A stretch of 64,000 nucleotides of DNA, from assembly GCF_025766255.1 (NCBI RefSeq), contig NW_026516687.1, positions 372,001 to 436,000 on the forward strand, in the 5' to 3' direction. The position numbers and the translations under genes were made by a program. The notes under the pieces were generated by a model that saw nothing but the letters and a program-made list of their open reading frames with translations, made no database searches and was not told the origin of the DNA. The stretch comes from Zychaea mexicana (Eukaryota; Mucoromycota; Mucoromycetes; Mucorales; Lichtheimiaceae). Positions 47,476 through 60,274 of the stretch are shown one piece after another (position 1 is the first letter of the stretch; each line of letters opens with the position of its first letter).

Positions 47476-50070
47476 ATGCGTGATTCCCTCTTCAAAATGT
47501 TCAGCTCCGTTCGACTGGTCCAAGAAGTTTCGAGATCTGCTCCCTCTTCTTCTTCTTCTTCTTCTTCTTCCTCCACCACAACCTCCTCCTCCTCCTCCTC
47601 TTCTTCTTCTCCAGCACACGCCACCGTACCTGATTCCAGCAACAACAACAACAGCAACAACAACAGCAGTAGCAGCCCTGAGGTTGTTTTGTCCGTCGAT
47701 ACCAACACTCCATCAGCAACAGACGAATCGCCTTCTCATGACCGCTCGTCCTTACGCCAGGATCATCAGCACCAGCAACAGCCTTCGCCCTCATCACCTT
47801 TTTGGCCGCCTCATTCCGTACAACCTATGCCCTTTTCGTTCAACAACTATACGCCTGCCACACCCAGCCTACCTCTCTGGATCTCATCGTACAGTTATAA
47901 TAAGCCAGCTCGGGGCATCCGAAGTTTATTTCTCGGTATGACCCAATCGTCATCGCCACAAGCTGCTATTGCTGGTGCTCCTGCTGGTGGAACTGCTGCC
48001 ATGTCAACACCACGAACACATACTCGGAGAAACTCGAGACACGTACGACGGTCATCAAGGCAGATATACGCAACAAAGCAGCCGGGCGGCGGTGGTAGAC
48101 GTGGGAGCAGGACGTGGAGTATGGCAGCAGGAGGTCTCAAGACGGACGCCAAAGACAAGTCAAAATCACAAAAGCTGCTATGCTTGTGGCCGCTTCCAGT
48201 GATTACGCGCTACACAATCCTGATCTCCCTGATCGTCTCCTCACTGAACTTTTTCAACTTGCTTAACGTGACCTGCTCCTCACCATCCTTTGTCATCTAC
48301 CGACTCGAAATCCTGAACATGCTCTTGTCCACGTTTCTATTCGACTGGTCACTGCAAGGCATTCTTTTGTTCAGCTGGAACATCCTGGTGCTCGGGCTAT
48401 TCGAAGGTTCGCTGACGCATATGCTCGGAGGGACTCGACGCTTTATGCGCGTTCTGTTCGGTATCGTCCTCGGGGTGTTTGCTGTCCGACAAGCTCTCGG
48501 GTATGTGTTTTCAAAGTCGACTGGGTGGGCTGTGCCGATGCTCTTCTTTAGCAACTCGATGCACGAGTGTAATCAAGGTATGTGCTGTGCTGGATTCTGA
48601 AGGGTTACTTGCGATGAAGCGCGAGTGGGGTGTCTCTCGACAAGCAGATCTGCTCACCAATGATGTGGGGAATGGGATAGGTATTGCTCCGTTTCTCTTT
48701 GCTTTGCTTGTTATCCAATCGCTGAGCATCGACGACAAGTACATTATGATCTACGGCACTGCCGACGATCTCGACCAAAAAGTGACTGTCCGCAAAGTCA
48801 CGCTCCAGCTCTTCATGTGTCTTGTCAACTACACTACCAAAAACATCCTGTGGTGGTCTCTCACTGGATTGCTTACGGGATTCATCGTGGCCCAAGTGAC
48901 ATACACCTGTCTCGTTACGCGCAACGCGCGACAGCAGCAGCGCGACCTGTGGGATACGATGAACAACAGCAGCATCAATAACAGCAGTGGAAAGGATGTT
49001 ATCGAAGAGTACCAGCGCAGCAGCAAGTCGACTACGCCACTGTGGCGTCTGCTGTGGTCTGCGCTAAAAAAAGGAACAGCTGTCGTTATGATCACGTTAC
49101 CGGTCCTGTTTATTTTCAACAGCTACTACCATTCTCGGGGGTCACTGGTCGATCCTGCTACTCTGAATCAGCTGACCAATGATCGATACATGTTTACTTT
49201 TGTTGTCATGACTGCGCCACGTCGGGGTGATCCGCCACTGCTGTCCAGGACCTTGTCGTCGTATCTCGCGAACTGGCCCGTCGATCCAGAGCCCAACTCG
49301 CTGTACAGCCGGATACAAATCATGGTTTACACCCATTTCAGCAATCACTCCCAGTTTGATGTTGCCAGGGAAAAGTTCTCCAACGACTTGAAGGGTCAGC
49401 GCTATCTCAAGTGGGTGCGTGAGGAAGGCGATCAAATGAACCAGCGACTGCATGTGTCCAAGGCGCTCCAGCTGGCTGCTGACAGTTTCCAGAGTACCTA
49501 CATCTCTTTGGTCGAGGACGACTTTCCTGTATGCGGATCCGATGCCTGGCGGAATATTGAAAATGTCATTTACGAGGCAAACGAACATGCCCCGGATCAC
49601 TGTGGTGTCTTTGTTGCCACTGGTGGAAGGTAAATACTCCTCGCGTGCGTGTATTTGGATGACCTGTGAAGATGCGCTTATTAACAAAGACAAAATAGTG
49701 GTCTCTTTTTGAAGCCACATGTTGCTCGACTGGTGTCAGATCTTCTTGTACAATATAAGGAGACGCCGCCAGACATTGTCATCCAGCGGTGTTTGCGTGG
49801 TGAATTGCCAGAATGCAGTCAATGCAAGCAGGCGCTGGTGACCAGCAAAACACTACTTATGCACCATATCGGATTCAACACATCCACGAGCGAAGATCGC
49901 GTATATACCAAGGACCAATTCCAATGTGGCTGGCGACATCCATTTGTAAGTTTAAGAGCACATCATATTCCCCCTTCCCCTGGATCTGTTACATGTAGTC
50001 AGTCGGATATTAACACTTTCCTTATGCGCACTTGTCATAGAATGGCGATCCCGGTGTAATCACGCTGTAG
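47476..50070 (+). CDS. multi-pass rhomboid-like module fused to a glycosyltransferase-like domain
   Basis: The start MRDSLFKMFSSVRLVQEVS follows a good context (tcgccATGc). About 220 residues of Ser/Asn/Gln-rich cytosolic sequence precede a membrane module: LPVITRYTILISLIVSSLNF, ILNMLLSTFLFDWSLQGILL, WNILVLGLFEGSLTHMLGGT, VLFGIVLGVFAVRQALGYVF, FFSNSMHECNQGIAPFLFAL. This resembles the derlin/UBAC2/Dsc2 rhomboid pseudoprotease fold, with no GxSG serine. Two or three more membrane segments follow. The C-terminal part reads FTFVVMTAPRRGDPPLLSRT, then YISLVEDDFPVCGSDAW (an E-D-D motif), SGLFLKPHVARLVSDLL and paired Cys (LPECSQCKQ), as in GT-A transferases of the GnT-IV or PGAP4 kind. Four exons (47476-48577, 48681-49629, 49699-49945, 50041-50070) join exactly in phase. 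Likely in the ER/Golgi. The precise transferase family is not certain. Confidence 0.75.
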
Positions 50071-50593
50071 ACAAGACTACTACTTCTACTACTATTACTA
50101 CTACAACCATCACTGCTACTATTACTACTACTTACTACTACCACCAAAACTGTGCAAGCATAGACAAAGCACCTATTCTCTAACCACCGCAAAATACCGC
50201 ATCTACATCTCACATATACATATATACGCACACCACACACTCTACATTGCATTATATTACATTTGATCTATGTTTATTTTTATTCTTATTATTCTTATTA
50301 TTCCTATCCTAATTCTTACTCTAGTCTCTTTTCTAATTCTACCTGTACTTTATTAAGGAACCAAAAGAAAAATCCCAAAAGTAAAAGTTGCAACCCACGA
50401 GTTCACCCTCGTTTGACGTGAGATACCCATATTGAGAAGCTGTGAGCGTGCTCCATCAAATGGTCAGGATACCTTTCTTGGTCAACTGCAAGGAGTAAAA
50501 AAAAGGTTGAGCAACGCTTTTTTTCTTACCTCTTTTTTTTAAAAAGACTTCTTCCCTTTAGACGCTTACTATATAGCTCTATAAAGCCAAGCA
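50071..50593. other. intergenic region
   Basis: Contains the 3' side of the membrane transferase-like gene, with repeated tactactacta words (about 50077-50145) and T/A-rich runs, then the upstream region of the CaaX gene. No gene is seen. Confidence 0.4.
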
Positions 50594-51186
50594 ATGGCCA
50601 AGCAGCACTCTTCCACGTCTGCTACAAAAGGACCCGCTTTCGAGATCCGTTTCTGCGACGACAACGTAAGTGCTAAATTGTTTAGCTTACAAAGTAATTT
50701 AGCCGACTAATGGAAACAAGATTTAGCGAGTACAAGTATTTGATCTTTCCGGACGTCGTGATCCAACTGTGAAGCAATTACCACTTGGTGAGTAGTTCCA
50801 GTTACGTAAAAACTGTGCACAAGTGAACTAACGTGTGAGAAATAAGAATATCGTGAAAGCGAAGTGCTTGAAGGCAAGCTGCGTTACTCCAAATTGATCG
50901 GATACTCTCCTCCTCCGCCGGAAGATGCGACTGCGGCACAGCAGTATAGTAGTGCTACGATTCGACCAAAAGTCTCACGGGCCAACCAAGAGCTCGTTAT
51001 GCAGACTTCGCGCTATAGTAGATCTTGCTCGATACCGGTACTGCAGCACCTTTTGCTAATAATTTAAAATCGGGCAGAAAAGGAGAAACTCACTAATAAC
51101 TATTTTCTGCATATAGCATAATATAAATGAGTACGAAGATATAGTGGTTGCTGACTATGATATTAATAGCAATAACAGCAGCACTG

Positions 51187-51221
<35 letters not shown>

Positions 51222-51635
51222 TCTCCTCCTGCTACCACTGGTGCTTCTGCTTCCAGTTCGCATGCAGCCTTTGCGGTTTATCAGCGACCGCAAGCACCAC
51301 AAACACCTCTTCCCTCAAGCGCATATACTACAGAGAGCATACGGCAACCTGCGGCTGTTAAAACAGTCGATCATCATTCCGATCCATTACAAGCACCTGT
51401 ATTGGCACCACCAACACCAGCACCGAAAATGGCAGCGACAGCAGCTCCTCCGAGACATTCACCATCTCATCATCATCAATATCAACAAAGTTCCTCAAAT
51501 ATGTACTCAATAGCACCATCCATGACTTCAGATACGATGGTCATTGGCGAAAAGCATACGGCCGATAACGAGTATTTGTATTCTGAAAACGAGCGACAAA
51601 AGGAAAAGGCAGGATGCTGCTGTGTAATTAGTTAA
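50594..51635 (+). CDS. low-complexity protein with C-terminal CaaX box, unknown function
   Basis: It starts MAKQHSSTSATKGPAFEIRF and four exons join in phase. The conserved-looking core is short: RVQVFDLSGRRDPTVKQLPL, then EYRESEVLEGKLRYSKLIGY. A disordered Ala/Ser/Pro/Gln-rich part with an 11-Ala run follows, from a (GCT)n stretch near 51185-51220. The end is KEKAGCCCVIS: a CVIS CaaX box preceded by two extra Cys, expected to be prenylated (probably farnesylated) with palmitoylation nearby. This would hold the protein on a membrane, as for Ras-type proteins. No GTPase or other domain is present. The family is unrecognised, possibly lineage-specific. Confidence 0.75.
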
Positions 51636-52939
51636 TTAATCTGACCCTAACGGAAAAAAACCCTGTCAACATTTGTATTTTTATTACCATCATCTTTTAC
51701 TATCAGTTTTCTGAGGAGTACACATCAGCTCACTAGGCAGGCTTTCAATCTTTTTGTATACATACATGATCTCCTTCATCAAGAACATTACCATACTTAT
51801 CTTTAGAAAAATTCACTATATTTATTCCATCCATTATTACTTCCGTATCGAACTTCCTTTTATTTCGATTGCTGGCTTATGAAAAATTTTGATTGTTGAT
51901 GTGGTGATGTTGTTCCATATGGCTCATTCTACTGACACTGGTTAAGACATAGTTGTTCTATTGAGACTATTTGATGTTCAAAAGGTTGTTCAACTTGTAC
52001 GTCGATGATGTGCTTTCTGGGTATCACATATCATGTACACGAACGCTGTTATATAACGATGATGATATCATCAACGCGGTTTGCTACGGGAGGGCGAAAC
52101 TGTCAATGGTTACTGGGCTCGAATAAGAGCAAGATATGGGCAAACTGACAACTACTATCATTAGTTTATTCCCTCAAATGTATTAATTAGTAGCCATCTC
52201 TGTTTTTGTTGCCATGGCTATGATGCACTACTTCTAGACAGAAAGCCGACTTATCAATGATGGTGGCTCTCAAGTTGGATTCATTTACAGCATATACTAC
52301 CCTACATTTTAGAGCGATATAACCTAGTTGATTCTATCTGCCAAGCTGAGAAGCTCGATGACGCTGATAGTCAAGCTAATAAAAGGAAGAGAGTACATCT
52401 TGTATAACATTAGGCATTGTCAAAGCAAGCAGATGTTGTGTTACAAAGCAGAAGCATCATCTCGGGCTCAGCAGATCCAGTCCATTGCGCATACTTCATG
52501 ATAGCTACAACTCTTTTGACATATGGTCTGTCATCCAACAAACAGGCTGTTCAGAATTGTAGCTAGACTGCCTATTTTAGTTTCAACTGAGTCTTCAATA
52601 TGTATTCCGTGCTTCTTCCGAAACCTTGTTTTAAGCAACATCTTCCCAGCTTGGTACTTTGGGTTAACAGCGAAAAACATGTATACCAGTAAAAATATGT
52701 AGTTATTGATCGATATGTAGATGGTGCTACGGGCATTGTGTAGTAGCAGACTACGTCATAATGGGGTTTTTTGGGAGTTATCGCCAAGAAGCCGGGACAG
52801 AAAGCTTCTGTAGTTCATGCTGTTCGCTTATCATGATTGGTTGATGCGGGGGTTAATTATAGATTCCTCGAGCGCGTGCTCTTTCAATGCAACCTCTTCT
52901 TTTTCCTTCTTATTGATTATTGCTTGACCATTTTCCACA
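51636..52939. other. intergenic, no gene seen
   Basis: AT-rich sequence between the CaaX gene and the verprolin gene. Short open frames only, with no motif or splice-consistent chain. Confidence 0.4.
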
Positions 52940-54487
52940 ATGGACAGTAAACTCCTGCAAGACATTCATAATGGAAGAAAGCTAAAGAAAGCAGTTACCA
53001 ATGACAGATCGGCTCCACAAGTTGGTAGTAAGTCATTTTTAACTTAGACATCTGAGTGCTCGGATTCGTGCAAACTTTTTCTTAATCATGTCGTTACGAT
53101 GACTAGACACAAAGCCAAGTGCACCCTCATCTGGAGGAGGAATGGCTCGACCACCCATGCCAGGCATGGGAGCCGGCACGGGCGGTGGCAGTAGTAATGT
53201 TGCATCGGCCGCATCGACTTCAGCACCGAGTTTGGGAGGAGGTCCACAACTAGGTGGTCTTTTCGCTAACGGAATGCCAACTCTGCGCAAAACCCGAGGA
53301 GCTGCAGTTGCGACGGGCCGAGGCCAAACGTCAGGTAATTTATATAAGTAAAAGGGTGGGATTGAAAATGAGGCAACAAGTAAGCTGACAGTTTGCAATT
53401 ATGTAGATCCGGCATCAGCTGCACCAACACCACCTGTACCTTCTGGCGGCGGTTCGGCACGCTTTTCATTGCCTGGCAAAGCGCCTACCCCGGCCTCGTC
53501 GACTCAAACCCTTCCTCGATCGTTCAAAGCTCCTCCGCCTATTCCTGGTCGTAGTTCGCCAGCTCCTCCAAGTGGTGGAGCGCCACCACCACCACCTCCT
53601 CCTCCTCCACCCCCACCTCCAGCAGGAGGAGCAGGAGCAGGAGCACCACCACCACCGCCGCCGCCGCCACCTCCGCCACCGCCTGGAGCAGCAGCTCCAT
53701 CACCACCACGACCTTCGCTTGCACCACCAAGTTTACCAGGAGGAAGAACAAGATCGAGCAGCTCTCCACAAAGAGCTGTTCCTCCCACACCACCACGTGC
53801 TGTTCCACCACCGCCAAGCACACCCAGCAGATATGTTCCACCTCCACCTGGACGTGCAAGTCCTTCGCGTAATGTCCCGCAAGTGCCAAGCCCAGTGCGA
53901 TCCGCTGCCAATTTAGCAGTTCCACCGCCTTTACCCCCAGGTAGAAAACGCTCATCTTCGACCGCATCGTCGACCTCGCCCGGTGCTCCAGCACCACATC
54001 CGCCACCACCTCCAGCACCTTCATCTTTTTCAGCAGGAGCACCACCTCCTCCACCTCCTCCACCTCCACCTCCACCAGGAGGATCACCAGCAGTATCGTC
54101 ATCTCCCATCCGTCCACCTGCACCGAAATCAAATAATCCTGTGCTGTCGCGTTGGAATGCCGCACCACCACCACCGCCACCAACAAAGCCAGCAGCATAC
54201 ACTAATGCCAGCAGCACAACTGCTACTACTGATCCGCCATTATCAGAAGGCAACGGTCGTTTCACGTTCAGACGTATATCCGACCTGCCAAAACCGAGAC
54301 CATTTACTCAGAAAAGACGCGTATACCCAAGTGGAGAAAATAGAGGCAATGGTAAAGTTTGTTTTCTTGTTATACAACCATGGATGAGGCACGTTGTCAG
54401 TAATCACCTGCTTTTCGAACTTACACTAACATTGGGTGATGGTATTTCCTTTTAGCTTATCCGCTCGACTACTCATCGATACATTAA
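52940..54487 (+). CDS. verprolin/WIP-family actin regulator
   Basis: Binds actin through an N-terminal WH2 motif and WASP through its C-terminus, promoting Arp2/3-driven actin assembly at endocytic sites. Exon 1 (ATG at 52940) is the WH2: LLQDIHNGRKLKKAVTNDRS. A gtaagt donor leads to a Gly-rich exon (about 53103-53335), then a long Pro-rich exon from about 53406 with runs of up to 13 Pro, expected to bind profilin and SH3 domains. The WASP-binding end is GNGRFTFRRISDLPKPRPF. A last exon from about 54456 gives AYPLDYSSIH, stop at 54487. All parts of the family are present in order. The neighbouring actin gene in the window is capping protein beta at 61.4 kb. Confidence 0.92.
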
Positions 54488-56751
54488 AGTTATTAACGGA
54501 AAGTAGTTGCGCATCACAATTTCAAAATATAAATAGATTTATCATTCATCCAATTATGCTATCTCTGCTTTTAACACTTATGTACTGGGTATAACGGTCA
54601 GGGCGGAAGCAAAGAAGAGAAGGGATCTAGTAACGGACAGTGTATTCGCAAAGAAGAATTCGCAAGTCGCTCTAATTTGATTGATTCGTGCTTTTTTCTG
54701 CACGAGGATACAATATACTGGTCCAACTGTATCTGTAGCCTCCAAATTGACTATATGAAAAGAGCATGATTGTATTGAAGCTCGTAACTTAAAGTGATCT
54801 GTCCAATTTGTTCATCCGTCGTGATTAACACTTTTGCAAGGTTTTTGCAAATAGGAGCCCGAGGTACATATCAGCTTAATGCCGCTGTAGAGTGTGATAC
54901 GCGCATATAGAAATCTAGTATATATCTAGCTTCAGAAATGTGCATACATGCGTAAATGCTATAATATGATAAGCTAATCACCAATAGAATATGAAGCATC
55001 TGCAAAACGAGCCATTATTCTCACAAGAATTCTTTGAGCATTCGTAGAATTGAAGATACTAGAAGACGCAAGCTCATTTAGTTTTATAAACAGCTTTGCC
55101 TTGTTTAATGGACAGGCAGTACTCATAGCTATAGCTCTAGTAGGTGCTCTTTGTATTGCGTCTACACTGAGGTGCTATCACTATACCATATGTGCAATGT
55201 ATGCATAGCTAAATGTCAAAGCGCAAGATCAACTGCAGCATTGTACATACGTAGAATCATACACATATGCACACAAGGATCCCACTCATCAGTCGACATC
55301 GGCAACAGCTATGTAGACCTATCTTACTGGGCTGTTTGTGATGGAGAAGAGTAAAACATTCTTAGTGTTATTATACAGGGGCCATCGGCTTTACGCTGTT
55401 ACGCCATAGCCCTAGCCGTTTCAAAAAAAAATCACGGTAACGGAATTCGGAAATTACTTTCTCCGAACGGTTAATCATGTAACCGAACCAAAATCCATTT
55501 TTCAGAATACAAGCTCTGATTGATAAATCACTATGGAAATTAGTACTACTATGTCCGCACGCACACTATATAAAATAGCACGCTATGTACTGTAGAATTT
55601 TCCGTTATTTATATCAACTTCTCTCTACCTGCATTATGTATAATATGTTTTTCTACGGAGCCTTCCATCCCTGGACGGTTAGCATGTATCTGTCTAATTT
55701 CGTAACATGACATGTGAAAATACTGATATAAACACTCATTTTTCGATACTTACTTTTGATCTTGTGGTCAAGGTAGAAAAGTTTGGTCAGATATATAAAT
55801 ATGTAGAAATAGATGGATAAATGATAAAAAAGAAATCTAAGGTCGAGATAAATGGAAACTATAATGGAAATTAGAGATAGCGAGTGAATGGGTGGTCGTC
55901 ACGCCACGTTCTTTGTCTTGTTCGTCTGGCTCGATACCGGCCGACTACTGTCAAATATTCGTTTAGTCTATCAGTACGAGTAGTGCGATTGCGGTCGACT
56001 ACCTCGGTCCTGTCGCCTTCCAAGGATTGTACGATAATTATCGATTCTTGCATTTAACTCACGAAGAGTATCGGCAATCCCTTGCTTCGCATCGCGCTGC
56101 CTCGCCCAATCATCGTCGTATTCCTCAGACAGGGGTGGTTGTAGTTGTAGTTGTAGTTGTCAGATTTGAAACGAGTCTTCTTATCGAGCGGTATTATTGG
56201 AGGCTGAATAACACACCTTAATCTCGATTACCACTTTCGATTATGAAGGAACATTACTGCTATATTAGCATAATGGGAATTCGCATATGGTCATATACTC
56301 GCTGTATATAATACATATGGAGGAGCTTGAAGCAGCAGCTCCTATTCGGATTGTCGATAATTTTTCCGATGCTTCGGAATGATTCAGCTGCAGTACGTAC
56401 CACGTATGGTCAATAGCACTATGTGTGTCGCTCTTCAATCAAATGCTTTAGTTCCCCGATAACAAAATGAAACAACACCATGACAGTATGGAGTGACTAA
56501 TATGGCAGGCGCATAGTCGAACGATGGGCGTTTCCTCATGTAGATAACTGACACCGGAACAGACTGCATGAGAAACAATACGTTCTGAGGAATGATGAAT
56601 TATCCTAACTGATCATGGCACTTCTTTGCTTATACTCTACTTTGTAAACACGACAAGACTTCTATTCGAGCAAACTGAAGGCAAAAGAAAACTACATGAC
56701 CGTGGCTAAAAAATGAGATCCATATTGCCACACCTTAGATAGTAAAAATTC
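54488..56751. other. intergenic, no gene seen
   Basis: About 2.3 kb of AT-rich sequence with many TA-rich words. Short frames near 55151, 55871 (minus) and 56027 have no motif. A (GTAGTT)n-like run lies near 56136-56160. Confidence 0.4.
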
Positions 56752-57758
56752 ATGGTGAAAAGGGGGAAAATAAATTCACGACTCGGTCCGCATCTTGCTC
56801 TTGAAAACTGTATGATGATTGCCCCTTCTTTTGGGTCATTCAACGTGGACGTATATATAAACCGAACACTACGTAGTTTTCGTTTTCTCCTCCATTGTCT
56901 TTCATTTATTTATGCCCACTCAACAGGCGTCCCGGTGCGATTCATCCATGAATCATGGCCATGCTTTTCTCCTGCTGCGACTGCGCCAAGGCTCTCTAAT
57001 TATTATAGTAAACATAGACAATTGATATATGTACGAGTTCCTTACTTTTTGGAAGTGATGAGCAATGCTGGATGTTGGCATAATGGATATTATCAACTTA
57101 CACCTTTCTTTTTCTTTCGGTTCATACGTCATGTTAAAGCTTATAGCTGCAAGGACAAGGTTTACAAGGCTAGCAAAGAATCATATGTGGACAAATTCCT
57201 GCTGCCACTTGTCTCCAAAGGCTGCTACTGTGTTGAATCTGATACTAGTCTTTCTACAAGAATCTCTTCTCTGACATGGCAGATAGTAGCTTTATGCCTC
57301 ATATCTGGTCAACGGTAAGTTTACATACTTGAAAAAAAGAATATTGAAAAGCTGGGGACGATTTGGAGTTAATCGCTACTGGGAGCATAAGATATTAAAT
57401 CAACGTAATTGTTCCATCGTTTATATAGAAGCAACATACTTAAGGATGGATGCAAGGACAAAGAAAGGAATCGCTGCTTTAGTACTGTAAGTATAACAGT
57501 ACATCATTTCTGCAGTTGCTTTGTGTGTGCGCTGCCTTAATGTACGTTGTCTGTCTAGCTAGACTGCTAACTGCTTTATTCCTTTCCAACTCTGTTGCCC
57601 AAAGAAGCGGGCCTTTTAGGTTCGCACCTTTGTTTTTGTCAGGCCACTACCGGGAGCACAGCGCCCGAGCAAAGGGCATTTATGTTGCTTGCTTTCCAGT
57701 GTTATATCGCACGTCCAAAGAAGCTTCGGCTGAATTCGTGCAACGAGTATGGGATTGA
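56752..57758 (+). CDS. possible three-exon gene, unknown
   Basis: An open frame from 56752 (MVKRGKINSRLGPHLALENC) ends at a strong gtaagt donor near 57314. A ttatatag acceptor near 57428 continues in phase with a 58-base exon (NILKDGCKDKERNRCFST) and another gtaagt donor at 57487. A ttctgcag acceptor near 57514 continues in phase to YREHSARAKGIYVACFPVLY and a stop at 57758. Phase agreement at both joins is the only support. The sequence has no recognisable domain and its composition is not strongly protein-like, so it may be coincidence or an eroded element. Confidence 0.28.
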
Positions 57759-58238
57759 CGTTCCTTCGGCAGAGTCTTTCTCATATGTTGTGGGACGCAC
57801 CGTCGGCATGCCGGCGCAGGTTTCGGGAAGCTTTCTTTTTGGAGAGGACGAGCCCCGTTGCTTAAAAACGTGTAAGTTCTTTTCCTTCTTTTCTTATGGA
57901 AAAACACGACATGCGTGTGTCGGACAGTGAAACTCATCCGTGAAATTTTGGAAACGCCTACCCTAGCACCATATCAGTCGTCAAATAAACAGCGATACAG
58001 TGACCTTATTTCCAAGGTCCTAAACCTGATTTGAAGCGAGTAAAGCAAAACAATAGCCCCTTATACTACAATGAGCGAGTCTTTATATGAATATCATACA
58101 AACATGCATTCGTACTTTTGACCAAAATAAATCTATCATCCGTTCTTTATCTTTCGTTTTATAAATATAATAAGAGTAAGGTCTACATTTTACGTATCGG
58201 GTATAACGTGGTGAGCGAGAGGACGGAGAAAAAGAGTC

Positions 58239-60274
58239 TTATAAGGGGAGGACAGGTAAAGATATATCAGCGATTTCACCACTCGCTCCAATTCTACTTG
58301 TTTCGGGTTCTTTCATGTCTTTTGCTGCGCGAGGAGGAACCTTTGGTCGGTATGTATCTACAGCTTCGATGTCGACTACGTAAAGGTATATACAAGCATA
58401 TCAGCGAGTGTGTACTTGGAGAGTGGTCCATCTGTATGTCTATACGAAGTGTTAGTTGGTGTGATATATACCTTTGTAAAGTTTTTCTTCGCAGCCATAC
58501 GCCCGAGGAACGAGCTCAATGACGGTGTGAAGTGGAATCCGTGCATATGGAAGTTCATCATGTTCTAGGTTCATGAAATATGCATACATGCATCGTATAG
58601 TGGCCTGATGAGCAATAATTAAAATGTTTTCGTGACGTTCCAGTTCCATAATGACAGGTTCCAGTCGTAGTACCAGGTCTCGGTAGCTCTGTGCGCGTGT
58701 GTGAGTAAATAAGCAATAAAAGAACTTTGTTCTAGTTCTTAAAGACTTTACGGTGCAATTCTTAATTTACCTCGCCACCACGGTACCGGTAATTGAATTT
58801 ATCCTCATCACGACGAGCAAAATCCTCTGGGTATTGTTCCTATAACAACAACAGGTTGAGTACATGTATAATTGGTGTGAGAAGAGGATAGTAAGGAGCA
58901 GCCTAACTGCATCTTGTCGGTAATATATACCTCGATTTCCTGATAGGTCATTCCATCGCACACGCCCGTATTAAGCTCATCCAAAGCCTTCCAATGTTTC
59001 TTTGGATACTGCAAGTTCTTGGCAGTTTGTATGGTGCGTTTCATTGAAGACGTCCACACAGTCAAGGGACGGTCGCCGAGATGTTTCTCGATAAGTTTTG
59101 GAAGGGAATCGGCGTACATTTGGCCCCGCGGTGAAAGATCAGCATCTCCTCCAATTTTGTCCTCCAAATTGAACATGGACTCACCGTGCTGTACAAAAGA
59201 GTAAAAGATGGAAAAAGAATGAGTTGACCGTCTTTATATGCGTACGGGGAACCGTGAGAAATATGAAAAGCGGCCTTACTCTACTGAACCAGATCCTTTT
59301 TGGACGGACATGTAAATTCATCAAGTAATAAACGATTTTACTTTCCAGGTACCCGTGTACCTTATTGATAATGTATTGCTTGCCAACATCGACGAGTTTG
59401 ATATACGTGTAGTCGTCCTCGGTGATCGTTTCATAGAACTCCTTGTAATGCTCTATACGCTCCACAAAGTCCTTGGTAGCTTCGTCAGGATTCATTCCTT
59501 CGTAATCGGGCGACGACAATTTGACGTCGCGGATGTTGTCGAGAATGACCTTTTCATCGTCGCAAAGGGACTCGATAAAGAGGACCTCTATACCTCGCGC
59601 CGTAAATTGTTTGTGCACCCAGGCTCTGCGTTCCCGCGTGCCGTTGGTTGCATCGTAAATAGCGACAGCACCCTTGTCCTTGTCAAACCATTGGATCATA
59701 TCCTTCAGTGCAGCTTCGGCAGCTTCCTTGCGCTGGTTCATTGCGTCCGAATTGTTCGCATCGAAGAACGTGTGCGGCTTATTGAGTCCTGCTATTCGTT
59801 GTCGATAACTGCCCACATTGAATACTTGTGTCTTGATGCCAAGCCAGGTGAGGTAGCGCCGGACTGAGTAAAACGGTATGGCATACAATGTATCAATTTA
59901 CATTTATACATCGTTCTTCTCTCTTCGCCATAGCCGCCACGACATAAACACTCCTAACCCCTCCTTATATACTTGCATGCTTACTTTTGGTAGATATATA
60001 GGTCTTCCCCCGTGCAGGAAGTCCAACCATCTTTTTATTGTAATTGAAATTACTATTAGCGTCTCTGCAGTGCTCCCCATTCTCTTTTCAGTCCGTTCGG
60101 TTCTATGCAGTGCTTTTGTTGCTGTCTAGAGAGAGGGGAGGTCTCTTGCTTTTATTCTTACCACGCAGGCTATACGTATATCTTGTTCTAAAAAATAAAC
60201 GTTAGAAGCTACATTCAATTGCAGGAAGCTAAAAACTAAAATGCAGCAGAAGAGTGACAATTACTTGTTGCCAT
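58239..60274 (-). CDS. 6-phosphofructo-2-kinase/fructose-2,6-bisphosphatase
   Basis: Bifunctional cytosolic enzyme that makes and removes fructose 2,6-bisphosphate, the switch between glycolysis and gluconeogenesis. A 10-base first exon (ATGGCAACAA, 60274-60265) joins a 26-base exon (60187-60162) and then the P-loop exon, reading MATKQDIRIACVMVGLPARG, then KTYISTK. Kinase signatures follow: YLTWLGIKTQVFNVGSYRQR, YDATNGTRERR, FIESLCDDEKVILDNI, VKLSSPDYEGMNPDEATKDF. The join WFSR|HGES creates the phosphatase RHGES motif. Later motifs are LSPRGQMYA, NTGVCDGMTYQEIE, the RLEPVIMELERHENILIIAH histidine and LHTVIELVPRAYGC. The last exon ends LPVLPL at 58241-58239. Both active sites look complete. 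The N-terminal regulatory extension is very short. Confidence 0.94.

Noticed and set aside
46929..47483. Plus-strand 184-residue frame upstream of the 47.5 kb gene
   Set aside because: Low-complexity Lys/Arg then Phe/Leu runs from the pyrimidine-rich leader. The better start for the real gene is at 47476.
47289..47797. Minus-strand poly-Glu and poly-Lys/Arg frames
   Set aside because: Antisense readings of the (TTC)n tract and Ser codons at the start of the rhomboid-like/transferase-like gene.
53504..54265. Minus-strand Gly-rich 253-residue frame and an overlapping Val-rich frame
   Set aside because: Shadows of the poly-Pro codons of the verprolin gene.
60031..60053. A 23-base GT..AG segment that would bring GSTAETLI into frame with MVGLPARGK
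   Set aside because: A normal-sized intron (about 60161-60031) joins the upstream exon DIRIACV to MVGLPARG in phase and matches the family better, so no ultrashort intron is needed.
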